DNA from: Isotricha intestinalis
Lineage: Eukaryota; Ciliophora; Litostomatea; Vestibuliferida; Isotrichidae
Reading direction: 5' to 3'
NCBI GenBank assembly: GCA_023807065.1
Contig: JAJJLU010000021.1
Coordinates: forward strand, 1 to 44,765
DNA: 44,765 bases
A program made the translations under genes and the position numbers. Position 1 is the stretch's first letter, and each line of letters begins with the position of its first letter. Below, one piece after another: positions 19,998-29,747 of the stretch. The notes beneath the pieces were generated by a model that saw only the letters and a program-made list of their open reading frames with translations, did not search any database and was not told where the DNA came from.

Positions 19998-20465
19998 ATG
20001 AGATAAACATGAATGAATTAAATCAAAAGATGAAACAATCAAATAAATAAAAAAAATTCAATAAAAATAATCAAAAAAATAGTAAAAGAAAAGAAAAAAA
20101 GAAGAAGAAATATCAAAAAGAGGAATAAATGATGATAATATAATATAAATAATAAACAGAAAAAATAATAGAAGATGAAAATAAATAAAAATGAATGTAA
20201 TTAAAAGTGATATTAATTGTTAAATGAAGAAGGAAATTTAATAAAAAAAATAAAAAGAATTAGAATTTTAAATGAATAATATTTAATTCAATTAGAACAA
20301 AAAATAAATAAAATAATTTCTTGGTATTTTGATTTAAAAAGAAAGTTAACATATTTAAAAACATCTTAAAGAAGAAGAATAAATGAAAAAAAAAATCTTA
20401 TTTATTTATTGAAGAAATCTAAAATTTATTTATTTCTTATATGTTTTAATATTGATAATTAATGA
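19998..20465 (+). pseudogene. Stop-interrupted coding-like stretch upstream of ATG8
   Basis: From ATG 20009 one frame reads MNELNQKMKQSNK, TAA, KKFNKNNQKNSKRKEKKKKK and onward through several more TAA codons. From about 20220 a second frame reads LNEEGNLIKKIKRIRILNE, TAA, YLIQLEQKINKIISWYFDLK and RKLTYLKTS, then TAA, RRRINEKKNLIYLLKKSKIY, and ends in TAA-TGA at 20457-20462. The second part is clearly protein-like: a helical block of about 80 codons with only two stops, both at glutamine-compatible positions. The two halves are in different frames. It could be a decayed coiled-coil gene or an unusual translation case. Confidence 0.35.
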
Positions 20466-20537
20466 AAATTATAATCATATTATAATTAAAATAAAAATAA
20501 AAATTGAATCAATAAACAAAAAATTTAATATATAAAA

Positions 20538-20894
20538 ATGGAGTTTAAATATAAAAAGGCATTAAATTTATTGAACAGAAAAGAAGAATTTAATAAACTA
20601 AAATCTTCATTAAATGATAAAATTCCAATAATATGTGAAAAAGATCCAAAAAGTGATATAATAGAAATGGAAAAAACAAAATTTTTAGTAAATCCAGAAA
20701 TGAATGTTTCTCAATTTGAATCTTTAATAAGAAAAAAATTAAAGTTAGATAAAGAATCTGCTTTATTTTTCGTTGTTAATGGTAAACATGCAATTATTGG
20801 AACACAATTATTTTATGAAATATATGAAAAATATAAAGATGAAGATGGATTTTTATATATTGCTTATTCAAATGAACTAATTTGGGGATTATAA
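20538..20894 (+). CDS. ATG8: ATG8 / GABARAP-like autophagy protein
   Basis: A 118-residue ubiquitin-like protein of the normal family length. Two N-terminal helices (FKYKKALNLLNRKEEFNKLK) precede the beta-grasp core, with IPIICEKDPKSDI, KTKFLVNPEMNVSQFESLIR and ALFFVVNGK. The late family segment is FYEIYEKYKDEDGFLYIAYS. It ends in W-G-L, so G117 is the expected conjugated glycine after ATG4 removes one residue. ATG8 is coupled to phosphatidylethanolamine on autophagosome membranes. The sequence is divergent at the N terminus, but the C-terminal half is unmistakable. Confidence 0.93.
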   Translation: MEFKYKKALNLLNRKEEFNKLKSSLNDKIPIICEKDPKSDIIEMEKTKFLVNPEMNVSQFESLIRKKLKLDKESALFFVVNGKHAIIGTQLFYEIYEKYKDEDGFLYIAYSNELIWGL

Positions 20895-20928
20895 AAAAAA
20901 AATTTGAAAAAAAAATAAAAAAAAATCA

Positions 20929-22644
20929 CTAATTATTATTTTTAAATAAATGATGATATTTATTACAATTGAAAGTACTGTTTCCTAAAGATAATAATTT
21001 ATTACAATTTGTACAATTTCTATTTTGAAAAATAAATAAACTTCTTTTTGAACATTTATCAATCATATCTTCTAATAAAGTTTTCTTATTTTCTATTTCC
21101 TCATAAACTTCAGCATTAGCTAATTGATCTAAAATTTTTTTTTCTATAATTTTATAATCTTCATAACCATCAGAAGCAAAAGAAAATTTTTTTTTTGGAT
21201 TAATAATTTTATTATTATTATTTTTTTTCTTTAATTTTTTTTCATTTTTTCTTAATTTTTCATAATTAGGAACATAACCTAATGGAATTGGAGTATTAGT
21301 AATTTTTTTTTCTATATAATTTCTTTCTTTTTTTAATAAATTTATTTCATTTTTTAAATTAGAAATTTCTCTTTTTGCACTTGGGATTTTTTCTTCGTGA
21401 GAAATAAAATAATTTGAATTAGAATAATCATTTTCACTTATAAATTTCCTGTTAGACGAATTTTCATTTTTATTTTTATTATTATTATAATTTTGTTCAT
21501 TTTTAAAAATAGAAGAACTATTATTTTTATTAGTATTATAATAATCACTTCTTTGACTTTGATTTTGAGGAATATAAAATCTTTTATCAGTTGGAGGATA
21601 ATAACTATAATTTTCACTGTTTTTATCATTATAAAAATAATTTCCAGATTGAGAATATTTATCATTGTTATTTTCATTTTTTTCATAATTATTCTTTTCA
21701 TTTTTAAAATTATAAAAATCACTATGAGTATTATTTGATATTGAATAATTTTGATTTGAAAATCCTTGTTGAGATATAATTTCATAATTTGAAAGAGATT
21801 TATTTGTTTGATTTAAATTTTCATTATTATTATTTTCTTCTTTTATTTTATTTATTTTTTTTTTTTGATTTTCAATTACTATATTTTCATTATTATTTGG
21901 TATTATTTTATTTTCTATATTATTATTTTTTTCTGATTCTTTTATATTTGAATTTAATATTTCATTTTTTTCTTCTTTTTCAATTTCTTTTTTTTCCATA
22001 TTTTTATAATAATATTCATTATGTTGTGGCATATGAGAAGTACTATTCATTTGATTATTTAATTGTTGTTTTTTCTTATTATCATTTATCATTTTATTTG
22101 TAGAAATTTTCACATTATTTTCATCACTGTGACTATACATCATTCCTTTACTTTTTTTATTTTCTTTCTTTTCATTATTTATTTTCACATTAAAAGTTAA
22201 TTGAGCATTCTTTAAATTTTCATTTTCATCTATTTTTTTTTCAGATAAAATAGGAAATTGTTGTTCAGAAGTTAATTCATTTGAATTTATATTTTTTTTT
22301 TCAATTATATTATTTTCATTAGAATTATTTTCATTATTATTATATTCATTATTATATTGAACTGGGAAATTTATATTTTGATTATTATTATTTTCTTCAT
22401 TATCTGATTCTTCTATTATTATATTATTATTATTATTTTCATTTACTTCAATTTCTTCTTTTTTGTCATTGTTTATATTATCATAATTTACTTTAGATTG
22501 AATTGACATTTTTTCCATATTTTTTTTTATCTTTTTCAAAGTGTCTTTTAATGTTTCATTTCCTTCATTTATTTTTTTTGTAAATTCTTCATTTTGTCTT
22601 TTATTTTCTTCTTTCATTTTAATAAATTTTTCCTTTATTTCCAT
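20929..22644 (-). CDS. Asn-rich coiled-coil protein with a C-terminal Cys/His cluster
   Basis: A 571-residue frame from ATG 22642-22644. It has a short N-terminal coiled coil, a long Asn/Glu/Lys low-complexity middle and a second coiled coil near 425-455 (ISNLKNEINLLKKERNYIEK). At the end is a compact cysteine cluster, NCTNCNKLLSLGNSTFNCNK followed by YHH, which could bind one zinc (C-x2-C-x11-C-x3-HH by eye). No enzymatic motif is seen. It ends 35 bases from the ATG8 stop in convergent orientation. The function is unknown. Confidence 0.6.
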   Translation of the reverse strand: MEIKEKFIKMKEENKRQNEEFTKKINEGNETLKDTLKKIKKNMEKMSIQSKVNYDNINNDKKEEIEVNENNNNNIIIEESDNEENNNNQNINFPVQYNNEYNNNENNSNENNIIEKKNINSNELTSEQQFPILSEKKIDENENLKNAQLTFNVKINNEKKENKKSKGMMYSHSDENNVKISTNKMINDNKKKQQLNNQMNSTSHMPQHNEYYYKNMEKKEIEKEEKNEILNSNIKESEKNNNIENKIIPNNNENIVIENQKKKINKIKEENNNNENLNQTNKSLSNYEIISQQGFSNQNYSISNNTHSDFYNFKNEKNNYEKNENNNDKYSQSGNYFYNDKNSENYSYYPPTDKRFYIPQNQSQRSDYYNTNKNNSSSIFKNEQNYNNNKNKNENSSNRKFISENDYSNSNYFISHEEKIPSAKREISNLKNEINLLKKERNYIEKKITNTPIPLGYVPNYEKLRKNEKKLKKKNNNNKIINPKKKFSFASDGYEDYKIIEKKILDQLANAEVYEEIENKKTLLEDMIDKCSKRSLFIFQNRNCTNCNKLLSLGNSTFNCNKYHHLFKNNN

Positions 22645-22725
22645 TTTTTATTTTTTAAATTTTTAATATTCTAATTATTTAGTTTGATAAATTAAGTTAA
22701 ATAAAATAAAAAATAAAATTTTCTT

Positions 22726-24321
22726 TTAATCTTCTTCTTCTAAATTTTCACTTTTATTAACATTAATATTATCTAAATTTTGATCAACAATAGATAAAAC
22801 TTTTTTAAATTCATCAAGTGATTTTTGTTGACTTTCATAAAAAGGATCATTAATATTAAAATTAGAATTATTATTCAAATTATTATTAATTATCAAATTA
22901 TTATTATCATTAATATTATTTATATGATTTTTAGCTCTTAAAGAAGTCATTTCTTTATTTATAATAGGATAATCATTCTCAGAATTTGATATTTCATTTT
23001 GATACATATTATTATTATACATCATATTATTATCATTTCTATATACATTATTATTATTTTTATCATATAAATTTTGATTTTGAGAATTTTGAAAATTAAT
23101 ATTTTGTTCTAATTGATTTTGTAAAATTTTCTGTTTTTCTTCATTTAATTTTTCTATTTTTTGAAATAAATCTTCTTTTTCTTTATGTAATTCTTTTATT
23201 TTTATTTTTAATTGTTGTATTTTTCCTTTATATTCTTTTAATTTATTATTATAAGTATTAATTACATTATTAAAAGATTTTGTTTTTTCTTCAAATAAAT
23301 CATTTGTTTCTTTTAATCCAATATTCATTTTTTGAATATTATTTTTTAATTCATTATTTTCTTTAATTAATTTATCTCTTTCATAAATTAATTTTTCTAT
23401 TTCATTTTCACTTTCTTTAACTTCTATAATATTATCATTATGATTAATTTTTAATTCATTTAATTTTTGATTAAAAATATTTTCTGAATCATCAACTTTT
23501 ATTTTTAATTCTTGAATAAATTTATCTTTATGTTCAATTTCAATCTCATATTCTTTTATTTTATTCATTAAATTTTTTTTGTCTTTTTCTAATGTAAAAA
23601 CTAAATCATTTAATTCTTTTATTTTATTTTCAAAAGAAGAAAATTGTTCAATTAAAAAAAGAGATTGATTATTATTATAAGTTTTATTTTGTTCATGAAA
23701 ATTATTTTTTTGTAAATTTAATTTAAGTTCTTTATCTAAATTTAAAATAGTTTTTTGTAATTGTTGAATTTCTCCATTTTTAATTTTATTTAATAAATTA
23801 ATTTCATTATCAAATTCATTTTGTAAATCATTAATTTTATTAATTAACTTTCTGTTATCAAATTCTAATTTATTTTTCATTATTTCATTTTCATCTAATT
23901 GATTTTGAATTTCAATTAATTGATTAGGAATAATTTCTTTATTTTTCATTATTGATTCTTTAGTAGAAAATAAAGATTTATTTCTTTGTGTTAATTCTAT
24001 ATTTGAATAATTTAAACTTCTATTTTCAGATTCCAATTCATTTATTTTATTTTTATTTTGCTTTGATTCATTTTTTAATTTTTCATATGAATTTGTTATT
24101 TCATTGATTATTGATTCTTTTTTATCTAATTCTTGTATTAAAGATAATTTATTTTGTTCTAAATTTGATATTGTGTTTTTTAAATTTTTTATTTCAAATT
24201 CTTCTTCTTTTATTTTTTTTTCAAGAGAAAAAATATAATTTTTCATCTCTGAAATTGAATCTTCTTTAAAATTTAAAGGAGAATTTAAATAATTATTTTT
24301 AATAACTAATGAGTTAAACAT
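22726..24321 (-). CDS. Long coiled-coil protein
   Basis: A 531-residue frame from ATG 24319-24321. Nearly the whole of residues 25-400 is a heptad coiled coil rich in Glu, Lys, Asn and Leu (for example EKLKNESKQNKNKINELESE). An Asn-rich tail follows, ending with an acidic EEED. There are no head domains, membrane segments or nucleotide motifs. Generic similarity to myosin-tail and golgin-like coils reflects composition only. It lies 82 bases upstream of, and on the same strand as, the previous gene. Confidence 0.65.
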   Translation of the reverse strand: MFNSLVIKNNYLNSPLNFKEDSISEMKNYIFSLEKKIKEEEFEIKNLKNTISNLEQNKLSLIQELDKKESIINEITNSYEKLKNESKQNKNKINELESENRSLNYSNIELTQRNKSLFSTKESIMKNKEIIPNQLIEIQNQLDENEIMKNKLEFDNRKLINKINDLQNEFDNEINLLNKIKNGEIQQLQKTILNLDKELKLNLQKNNFHEQNKTYNNNQSLFLIEQFSSFENKIKELNDLVFTLEKDKKNLMNKIKEYEIEIEHKDKFIQELKIKVDDSENIFNQKLNELKINHNDNIIEVKESENEIEKLIYERDKLIKENNELKNNIQKMNIGLKETNDLFEEKTKSFNNVINTYNNKLKEYKGKIQQLKIKIKELHKEKEDLFQKIEKLNEEKQKILQNQLEQNINFQNSQNQNLYDKNNNNVYRNDNNMMYNNNMYQNEISNSENDYPIINKEMTSLRAKNHINNINDNNNLIINNNLNNNSNFNINDPFYESQQKSLDEFKKVLSIVDQNLDNINVNKSENLEEED

Positions 24322-24491
24322 TTTCTTTTTTTATAATTTCTATTTTATAAATTTCAAATAAATTTATTAATAACCAAAAAAAATATATATAATAATTAAT
24401 TAACTTAAAATATTTCTCCAGAAATAATTGTCATAATCAAAATGAAAATATAAGATAATAAATAAAAAATGAAATTCACATTTTTTTATTG

Positions 24492-24662
24492 ATGGTATTA
24501 TTATTTTCCTTTTCATATGAAATAACTAAAAAAGTATGTGAATCAAATTTATCATATTGTAAAAAATCATGTAAGGAAAAACTTGAAGATCATCATTATA
24601 TAAGATGTTTATCTCTTTGTAATAGATTATATGAAAATTGTTTAGAAAATGCTAAAAATTAA
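24492..24662 (+). CDS. Six-cysteine small secreted peptide, N-terminally broken paralogue
   Basis: This is the first of three tandem paralogues. From ATG 24492 it reads 56 residues: a short hydrophobic leader MVLLFSFSYE, then the shared cysteine pattern C-x6-C-x3-C-x11-C-x3-C-x6-C and a stop at 24660-24662. An earlier ATG at 24469 (MKFTFF) matches the other two paralogues' MKFSIF start but is out of frame after a run of seven T. One extra T would restore a full-length signal peptide. It is therefore either a gene with a shortened leader, a recent frameshift or a homopolymer sequencing error. See the family entry at 24972. Confidence 0.6.
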   Translation: MVLLFSFSYEITKKVCESNLSYCKKSCKEKLEDHHYIRCLSLCNRLYENCLENAKN

Positions 24663-24900
24663 AATCATAATTTTAATTTAATAAAAATTCAAATCTTTGG
24701 TATTTAAATTTCTTTTTTAAAATATACATTCATTAGAAAAAAATAAATATTCAAAATAAATATTAATATAACTTTAACGTTTTTTTCTAATTCTAAAAAA
24801 AAAACTAAAAAAAAATAATGAAACAAAAGTTTTATATTTTATTTCATGTGTAATAAAATATAATATATTTCATTCAATTGAAATAAAAGAATAATTAATT

Positions 24901-24944
24901 AAATACAATTATTTTATGAAAAATCCAAAAAAAAAAATATATAA
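24901..24944 (+). promoter_or_regulatory. Upstream element shared by two cysteine-peptide genes
   Basis: About 30-70 bases before the ATG of the peptide at 24972 is AAATACAATTA, a ~15-base gap, then AAAAATCCAAAAAAAAAA followed by TATA-like bases. The same order recurs before the third peptide (25411-25457). The first, broken paralogue lacks it. It could be a promoter or simply duplicated flanking DNA. Confidence 0.4.
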
Positions 24945-24971
24945 ATCAAAAAAAAATATTAATATAAAAAA

Positions 24972-25160
24972 ATGAAGTTTTCAATCTTTCTTTTTTTAAT
25001 CATTTCTTTATTTTCATTTTCATATGAAATTACAAAGCGTCAATGTGAAATGAAATATACAAATTGCAAAGCTGGTTGTTTAGGTGGATTTACTGGTGCA
25101 CTATGTAAAAGTCAATGCCAAACTTCTTATTATAATTGCTTGAAATATGCTGAGGAATAG
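24972..25160 (+). CDS. Six-cysteine small secreted peptide
   Basis: A 62-residue protein with a signal peptide (MKFSIFLFLIISLFSFSYE). The mature part of about 43 residues has the pattern C-x6-C-x3-C-x8-C-x3-C-x6-C. The spacing is mirror-symmetric around the central loop, as expected for two antiparallel helices pinned by three disulfides (helical-hairpin style). All three paralogues share the leader ending FSYE-x-TK and the six cysteines, while the other mature residues vary widely. Secretion is inferred from the leader. Possible roles are pheromone-like signals, antimicrobial or protease-inhibitor peptides, or granule contents, and I cannot choose among them. I do not recognise the family. 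Confidence 0.75.
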   Translation: MKFSIFLFLIISLFSFSYEITKRQCEMKYTNCKAGCLGGFTGALCKSQCQTSYYNCLKYAEE

Positions 25161-25463
25161 AATAATTAAAAATTAAATAAAACAAAATTTCTTTTAATAG
25201 TTTTTTTTAAACATAATTTTATATCGGTTTTAATCTAACAAAAGGAACTTTTTTATTTTCATTGTTTTTTTAAATCTTAACTCTTTCAAAAAATATTTAA
25301 AAAAAAAACAATAGTTCATTTCATAAGTTTAATGCTATAATTTGAGAAATCTATTTTAGTAAAATGATTAAATTTCTCATTTGAATGATTGAAAAAAATA
25401 AATTAGAAAAAAATACAATTAAATGATAATAAAAAATCCAAAAAAAAAAATTATAAAAAAAAA

Positions 25464-25658
25464 ATGAAATTTTCAATCTTTCTTTTATTACTATTATCTT
25501 TACTTGTGTTTTCATATGAAAAAACAAAACAAGAATGTTCACGTGAACATACATCATGTCAAAAAAATGTTTGTGGCAAAAAAAAAGGAAGTGCATATTC
25601 ACAATGTTTAACTAATTGTAAAAATAAATATATATATTGTATGAAGACTGCTAAATAA
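25464..25658 (+). CDS. Six-cysteine small secreted peptide
   Basis: A 64-residue protein, the third tandem copy. It has the signal peptide MKFSIFLLLLLSLLVFSYEK and the cysteine pattern C-x6-C-x4-C-x10-C-x3-C-x6-C. The mature part is strongly basic (lysine-rich, including GKKKGS), unlike the near-neutral second copy. The copies lie about 300 bases apart and share upstream sequence with the second copy, so tandem duplication is the likely origin. The mature domains diverged faster than the signal peptides. Confidence 0.72.
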   Translation: MKFSIFLLLLLSLLVFSYEKTKQECSREHTSCQKNVCGKKKGSAYSQCLTNCKNKYIYCMKTAK

Positions 25659-25931
25659 ATAGAAAATAAAAACAATTTAAATACATTTTTAAACATTATT
25701 TCATAAAAATTGTTTTTTTTTATGAGTGTTAATATAATTTTAATTTTCAATTCTATATTATATTTTTTCGAAATTGAATTGTTTTTTCATTTAAATGAGA
25801 AAAATTTAATTTCAGTTTCTAAATATATTTCTTTATTTTTAAAGTTGAATTCTTTAGAATTATTATTTAAAATTTAGTTTTTTTGATTTTTTGATTTTTA
25901 ATTTTTTTTTTATGAAATGAATTTTTAATTT

Positions 25932-28298
25932 ATGGATAAAGACTGTAATGGTGATATAATTCATTTTATAAAAGATAAAATTGACAATAGTATAAATGAT
26001 AATAAATTAAATGAAAGTGGTTTTGATTTCGATGACAATAAAATATTTAATGTTAATTTTAATGAAGAAAAAATTAACAATTTAAAAGTTCAATATAATA
26101 TGTTTAAATTATTTTTATATCAAAAATTAAGAAGAAAAGAATATAAAACTGTAGTAAATCAAATAGAAGGAAATTATCAATTATATAAATTATTAGATGA
26201 ATCTGAAGAATTATTATTTTTAAAAATTGAAATTTTAATAAAAATAATAAATCATAAAATTCAAAAGTATAATTTTAATGAAGAAGAAAATATTAATCAA
26301 AAAGATTCAAATAAATTAAAAATTAAACTTTTTCAGAATTCAAAACCTTCAAATAAAATAATAAAAAAAATCTTTAAAAAAAAAAATCTTTGTGAAACAA
26401 AAAATAAATATCAAAATAAATTAAATAATATGAATATTGCAATAAATATAGAAAAATATTATATAATAATACATAAAGAATTAAATAAATTAATAGAAAA
26501 TATAAAAAACATTTATCAAAATTCTCAAGTAATTTATATAGAAAAAATAATTCAATTATATCTAAAATTATTTTTTGTTAAAGCTCTTCATCATGAAAAA
26601 ATTTTTCAATTACCTTATACAATATATTATTTATCTCTTGGTAAACAGTTGATAAATAATTTTAATGATTATTTTCGAAATATTGAAACTTTTGTTTTAA
26701 TTGAAAAAATTTATTTATATATTGCTAAAATTTTTTTCATTAATAGAGATTTTTTAAATGTTGAAAAATATTGCTTTTATGTTATTAAATATTGTTTTAG
26801 AGAACTAATTTTTAGATTTGGTGATAAAAACAAAATAATTCTTTTAAAACAAAAAGAAAAAAAAGTTTTTTTTAATTTGACTCATTCTATTTTATTTTTG
26901 GCTTTTTGTCAAGAAGAATTTGGAAAAATTAATATTGCTTTACAATATTATAATTTAATAAAATATATAAATAAAAATTTTTTAAATGATTATAGATTTG
27001 AAACATTAAGTAATAATTTATCAATTAGAGCTAATGAATATAATTTTTTATTTAAATATATTTTCAAAGAAAGAGAGGAATTATTTAAAAAAAAAAAATA
27101 TCATAGTAAAAAGGAAAAAGTATCTGAAGAAAAAAATTTATTTTTAAGTTCAAATAATAATAATTATAATTTAATTGAAAAATTTTTTTTTTCCAATAAA
27201 TTACAAAAAATAAAAGAAAAAAGTAATATTACAATAATTGAAACTCATAAAAAATTAAAATCACAACAAGAAAAAAAAAATTCAACAGATTTAAAAAGTA
27301 ACATCAATAATTATGAAAAAAATAATGAAAATAAAATGAATATTCAAAATAACAATAATAATAATAATAATGATATAAATAACAATAAAAATAAAGATAA
27401 CTTATCGAAAGAATATAATGAAAACAATGAAAATTTAAACAAAAAAAAATTTAGAATTCAAAATTCAAATTCTTTATTAAATATAAATAATCTTTTAAAA
27501 GAATATAAAACATTTAATTCAAACAATTTAAACAAGAATAAAGTTAAATCAGAAAAACTAACAAGAAATATAAGTAATAATGATTCATTAATAAATAAAA
27601 TAGACGATAAAAAAATTATTAATAATAATAATTATAATTATATTAATATAAAAAAGAAAGAATATCCTTCAATTGGTAATTATTATAATAATATTAATTT
27701 AAACAATAAAATTAATTCTTGTCCTGAATTTAATCAAAATGATGATTCTTTTCATTTTTCTTTTAGTTATAATTTAAATGGAAAAAAATTTTTTATTTTT
27801 CCAAGTTATCAAATTAATGAAAATAAATATTTTACTAAATATGATTTTGGAAGAAAAACAAATTTATTTCATTCTCAAATTGAAATGAAAAAAAAAAATT
27901 TTCATCATTCTCATTTAATCAATTTTAAAAAAATATATAAAATTAAAAAAGAAATACTAAATTCAAAATTATTAAATTTAAAAAATCAAAAATCAAAAAT
28001 TATTTTAGACTCAGTTAAAAATTTATATATTTCTTCTCCAGATTCAACAAAAATTAAAAAAGATATTTTTTCATATCAATATTCAAATAATAATAATAAT
28101 GAAAAAAATTCAATTCCAATTTTAACTTTATTACATTTTCATCCCAAAAGGAAAAATGAAAAAAAAAAATCAATAATATCAAAATTAAACTTTACTAATA
28201 ATAATAATATAAAAACTTCACAAAGTAAAAGTATAATTAAACAAATAGAAAAAAGTTTAAAATATAATAATTCTAAAAAAAGATTATATTCAACATAA
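25932..28298 (+). CDS. TPR-like helical protein with a long disordered tail
   Basis: A 788-residue protein. Residues ~45-390 are paired amphipathic helices in the style of tetratricopeptide repeats (ETFVLIEKIYLYIAKIFF, NLTHSILFLAFCQEEFGKIN, IALQYYNLIKYIN). Residues ~400-788 are Asn/Lys/Ser low complexity with an Asn run near 475. No membrane segment is seen. TPR arrays bind other proteins, and ciliates have a large expansion of such genes. No partner can be named. The ATG at 25932 follows an A+T-rich leader. Confidence 0.65.
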   Translation: MDKDCNGDIIHFIKDKIDNSINDNKLNESGFDFDDNKIFNVNFNEEKINNLKVQYNMFKLFLYQKLRRKEYKTVVNQIEGNYQLYKLLDESEELLFLKIEILIKIINHKIQKYNFNEEENINQKDSNKLKIKLFQNSKPSNKIIKKIFKKKNLCETKNKYQNKLNNMNIAINIEKYYIIIHKELNKLIENIKNIYQNSQVIYIEKIIQLYLKLFFVKALHHEKIFQLPYTIYYLSLGKQLINNFNDYFRNIETFVLIEKIYLYIAKIFFINRDFLNVEKYCFYVIKYCFRELIFRFGDKNKIILLKQKEKKVFFNLTHSILFLAFCQEEFGKINIALQYYNLIKYINKNFLNDYRFETLSNNLSIRANEYNFLFKYIFKEREELFKKKKYHSKKEKVSEEKNLFLSSNNNNYNLIEKFFFSNKLQKIKEKSNITIIETHKKLKSQQEKKNSTDLKSNINNYEKNNENKMNIQNNNNNNNNDINNNKNKDNLSKEYNENNENLNKKKFRIQNSNSLLNINNLLKEYKTFNSNNLNKNKVKSEKLTRNISNNDSLINKIDDKKIINNNNYNYINIKKKEYPSIGNYYNNINLNNKINSCPEFNQNDDSFHFSFSYNLNGKKFFIFPSYQINENKYFTKYDFGRKTNLFHSQIEMKKKNFHHSHLINFKKIYKIKKEILNSKLLNLKNQKSKIILDSVKNLYISSPDSTKIKKDIFSYQYSNNNNNEKNSIPILTLLHFHPKRKNEKKKSIISKLNFTNNNNIKTSQSKSIIKQIEKSLKYNNSKKRLYST

Positions 28299-28381
28299 AA
28301 ATATATTATACTCTTATATAAAAAATTTATAAATTGATAATTAAATATAATTAAAAAATAATATATTATATATTAAAAAAA

Positions 28382-29485
28382 ATGATTTGTAAAGAAATAA
28401 TAAAAAAATTAATTTTTACATATTTTATATTCCTTTCAACATCATTTCTACATTTATTTTCAAAAAAAACAGTATTATTAAATTTAAAAGGAAAAGATGA
28501 AATATATTATATATTTCCAATGGTATTAGTAACAATTTCATTAATAATAATGTATTTTATACAATTAATAATAATATCATGTTCCAAAAAATATAGATTA
28601 ATCTATTATCTTCCTTTACATTTCTTAACATTTAATATACCAAATTATCTTTTTTATTTAGGAGTTTTACAAATTTCTGGTTTTTTTTCTAATATTATTC
28701 CTTTTTTTTGTAGTTTTATTTATTCAATGTATAAAGCTATTTTCTTCAGTATTTTATTTATTTTACTTTTTGGTTTTATGAGTTTAACTTTTAATCCTCA
28801 AATTATTAGTCTTTTTAAATTATGTTATTGTATTTTCTTTTTCATTGATGTTATTTTAGAATTTATTTTCCTTATTCTTATCTTATCTGCTTCTAATAAA
28901 AATTATTTTTTAGCTTATGTAAAAGAAATTAAAAATATTCTAGAAATATTCATTTTACTTTTTCTTTCTATTAAAACTTATTTTAAAGTTTATAAACCTT
29001 TTAAAAATAATGTCCTTTTAATTAGAGAAAATATTATTAGTGAAGAAGTTCATGTTTTCAAATCGAAAAGATTAAAACAATATATTATTTATACTTTAAT
29101 ATATTCGATTTTTAGAATAATTTATATTTTACTTATATTTGATTTTTCATTTCATTATTTGAAAAAAATTAATTCTTTTTATTTAGAAAAATTTTTTTCA
29201 GGCTTAAATTATTTTTTTGAATCTATTTTCTTACTTATTTTCTTAATAATGACTTTTCCAAGACCTTATCCAGAAGGTTATTTAAGTGAAATTAATGTTA
29301 TTGAAGATTATAATAATTCATATCATTGTGACATAAAAAAGAATATAAATTTAGAAAATGTAGATACTAATATTTTATTAGAATATGAAAATAAAAAATA
29401 CCCTTTTTCTATTTTAAATCCTTATTCTAATAATGATTTTTATTTTGATGATTTACATATTGGTTATGTTCAAAATGATATTTAA
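28382..29485 (+). CDS. Multipass membrane protein, 7-TM-like
   Basis: A 367-residue protein with about seven hydrophobic segments (roughly 10-28, 43-68, 77-95, 100-137, 143-170, 185-200, 233-255 and 270-290; some may be one helix). A hydrophilic C-terminal tail starts at FPRPYPEGYLSE. The topology resembles ciliate seven-helix receptor-like proteins, but I see no diagnostic motif of a named GPCR family. The tail of about 70 residues is acidic and probably cytoplasmic. A transport or receptor role cannot be decided from sequence alone. Confidence 0.6.
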   Translation: MICKEIIKKLIFTYFIFLSTSFLHLFSKKTVLLNLKGKDEIYYIFPMVLVTISLIIMYFIQLIIISCSKKYRLIYYLPLHFLTFNIPNYLFYLGVLQISGFFSNIIPFFCSFIYSMYKAIFFSILFILLFGFMSLTFNPQIISLFKLCYCIFFFIDVILEFIFLILILSASNKNYFLAYVKEIKNILEIFILLFLSIKTYFKVYKPFKNNVLLIRENIISEEVHVFKSKRLKQYIIYTLIYSIFRIIYILLIFDFSFHYLKKINSFYLEKFFSGLNYFFESIFLLIFLIMTFPRPYPEGYLSEINVIEDYNNSYHCDIKKNINLENVDTNILLEYENKKYPFSILNPYSNNDFYFDDLHIGYVQNDI

Positions 29486-29747
29486 ATATTAGTTTTTTTA
29501 AATAATTATTTTTTATCCAAAAGAAAAATTGAAATTTTATTATTATGAATAAACTTAATATTTAATTTTAATATTAAATAGTTATATTATTGATAAATTA
29601 AATTCTCATCTTTAAATAAAACAATACTATTTATTTAAGAATTGTATTAAAGAAAAATAAGGAAAAAATTATTTAGATATTATTATATTTAAATAAATTA
29701 TTTTAATTAAATAATTGATTTAAATTTTTAAATATTCTTTTTAATAT

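Noticed and set aside
29486..29747. tRNA or other RNA gene in the spacers
   Set aside because: No cloverleaf-compatible, G+C-containing stems were seen here or in the other intergenic stretches. All are near-homopolymeric A/T.
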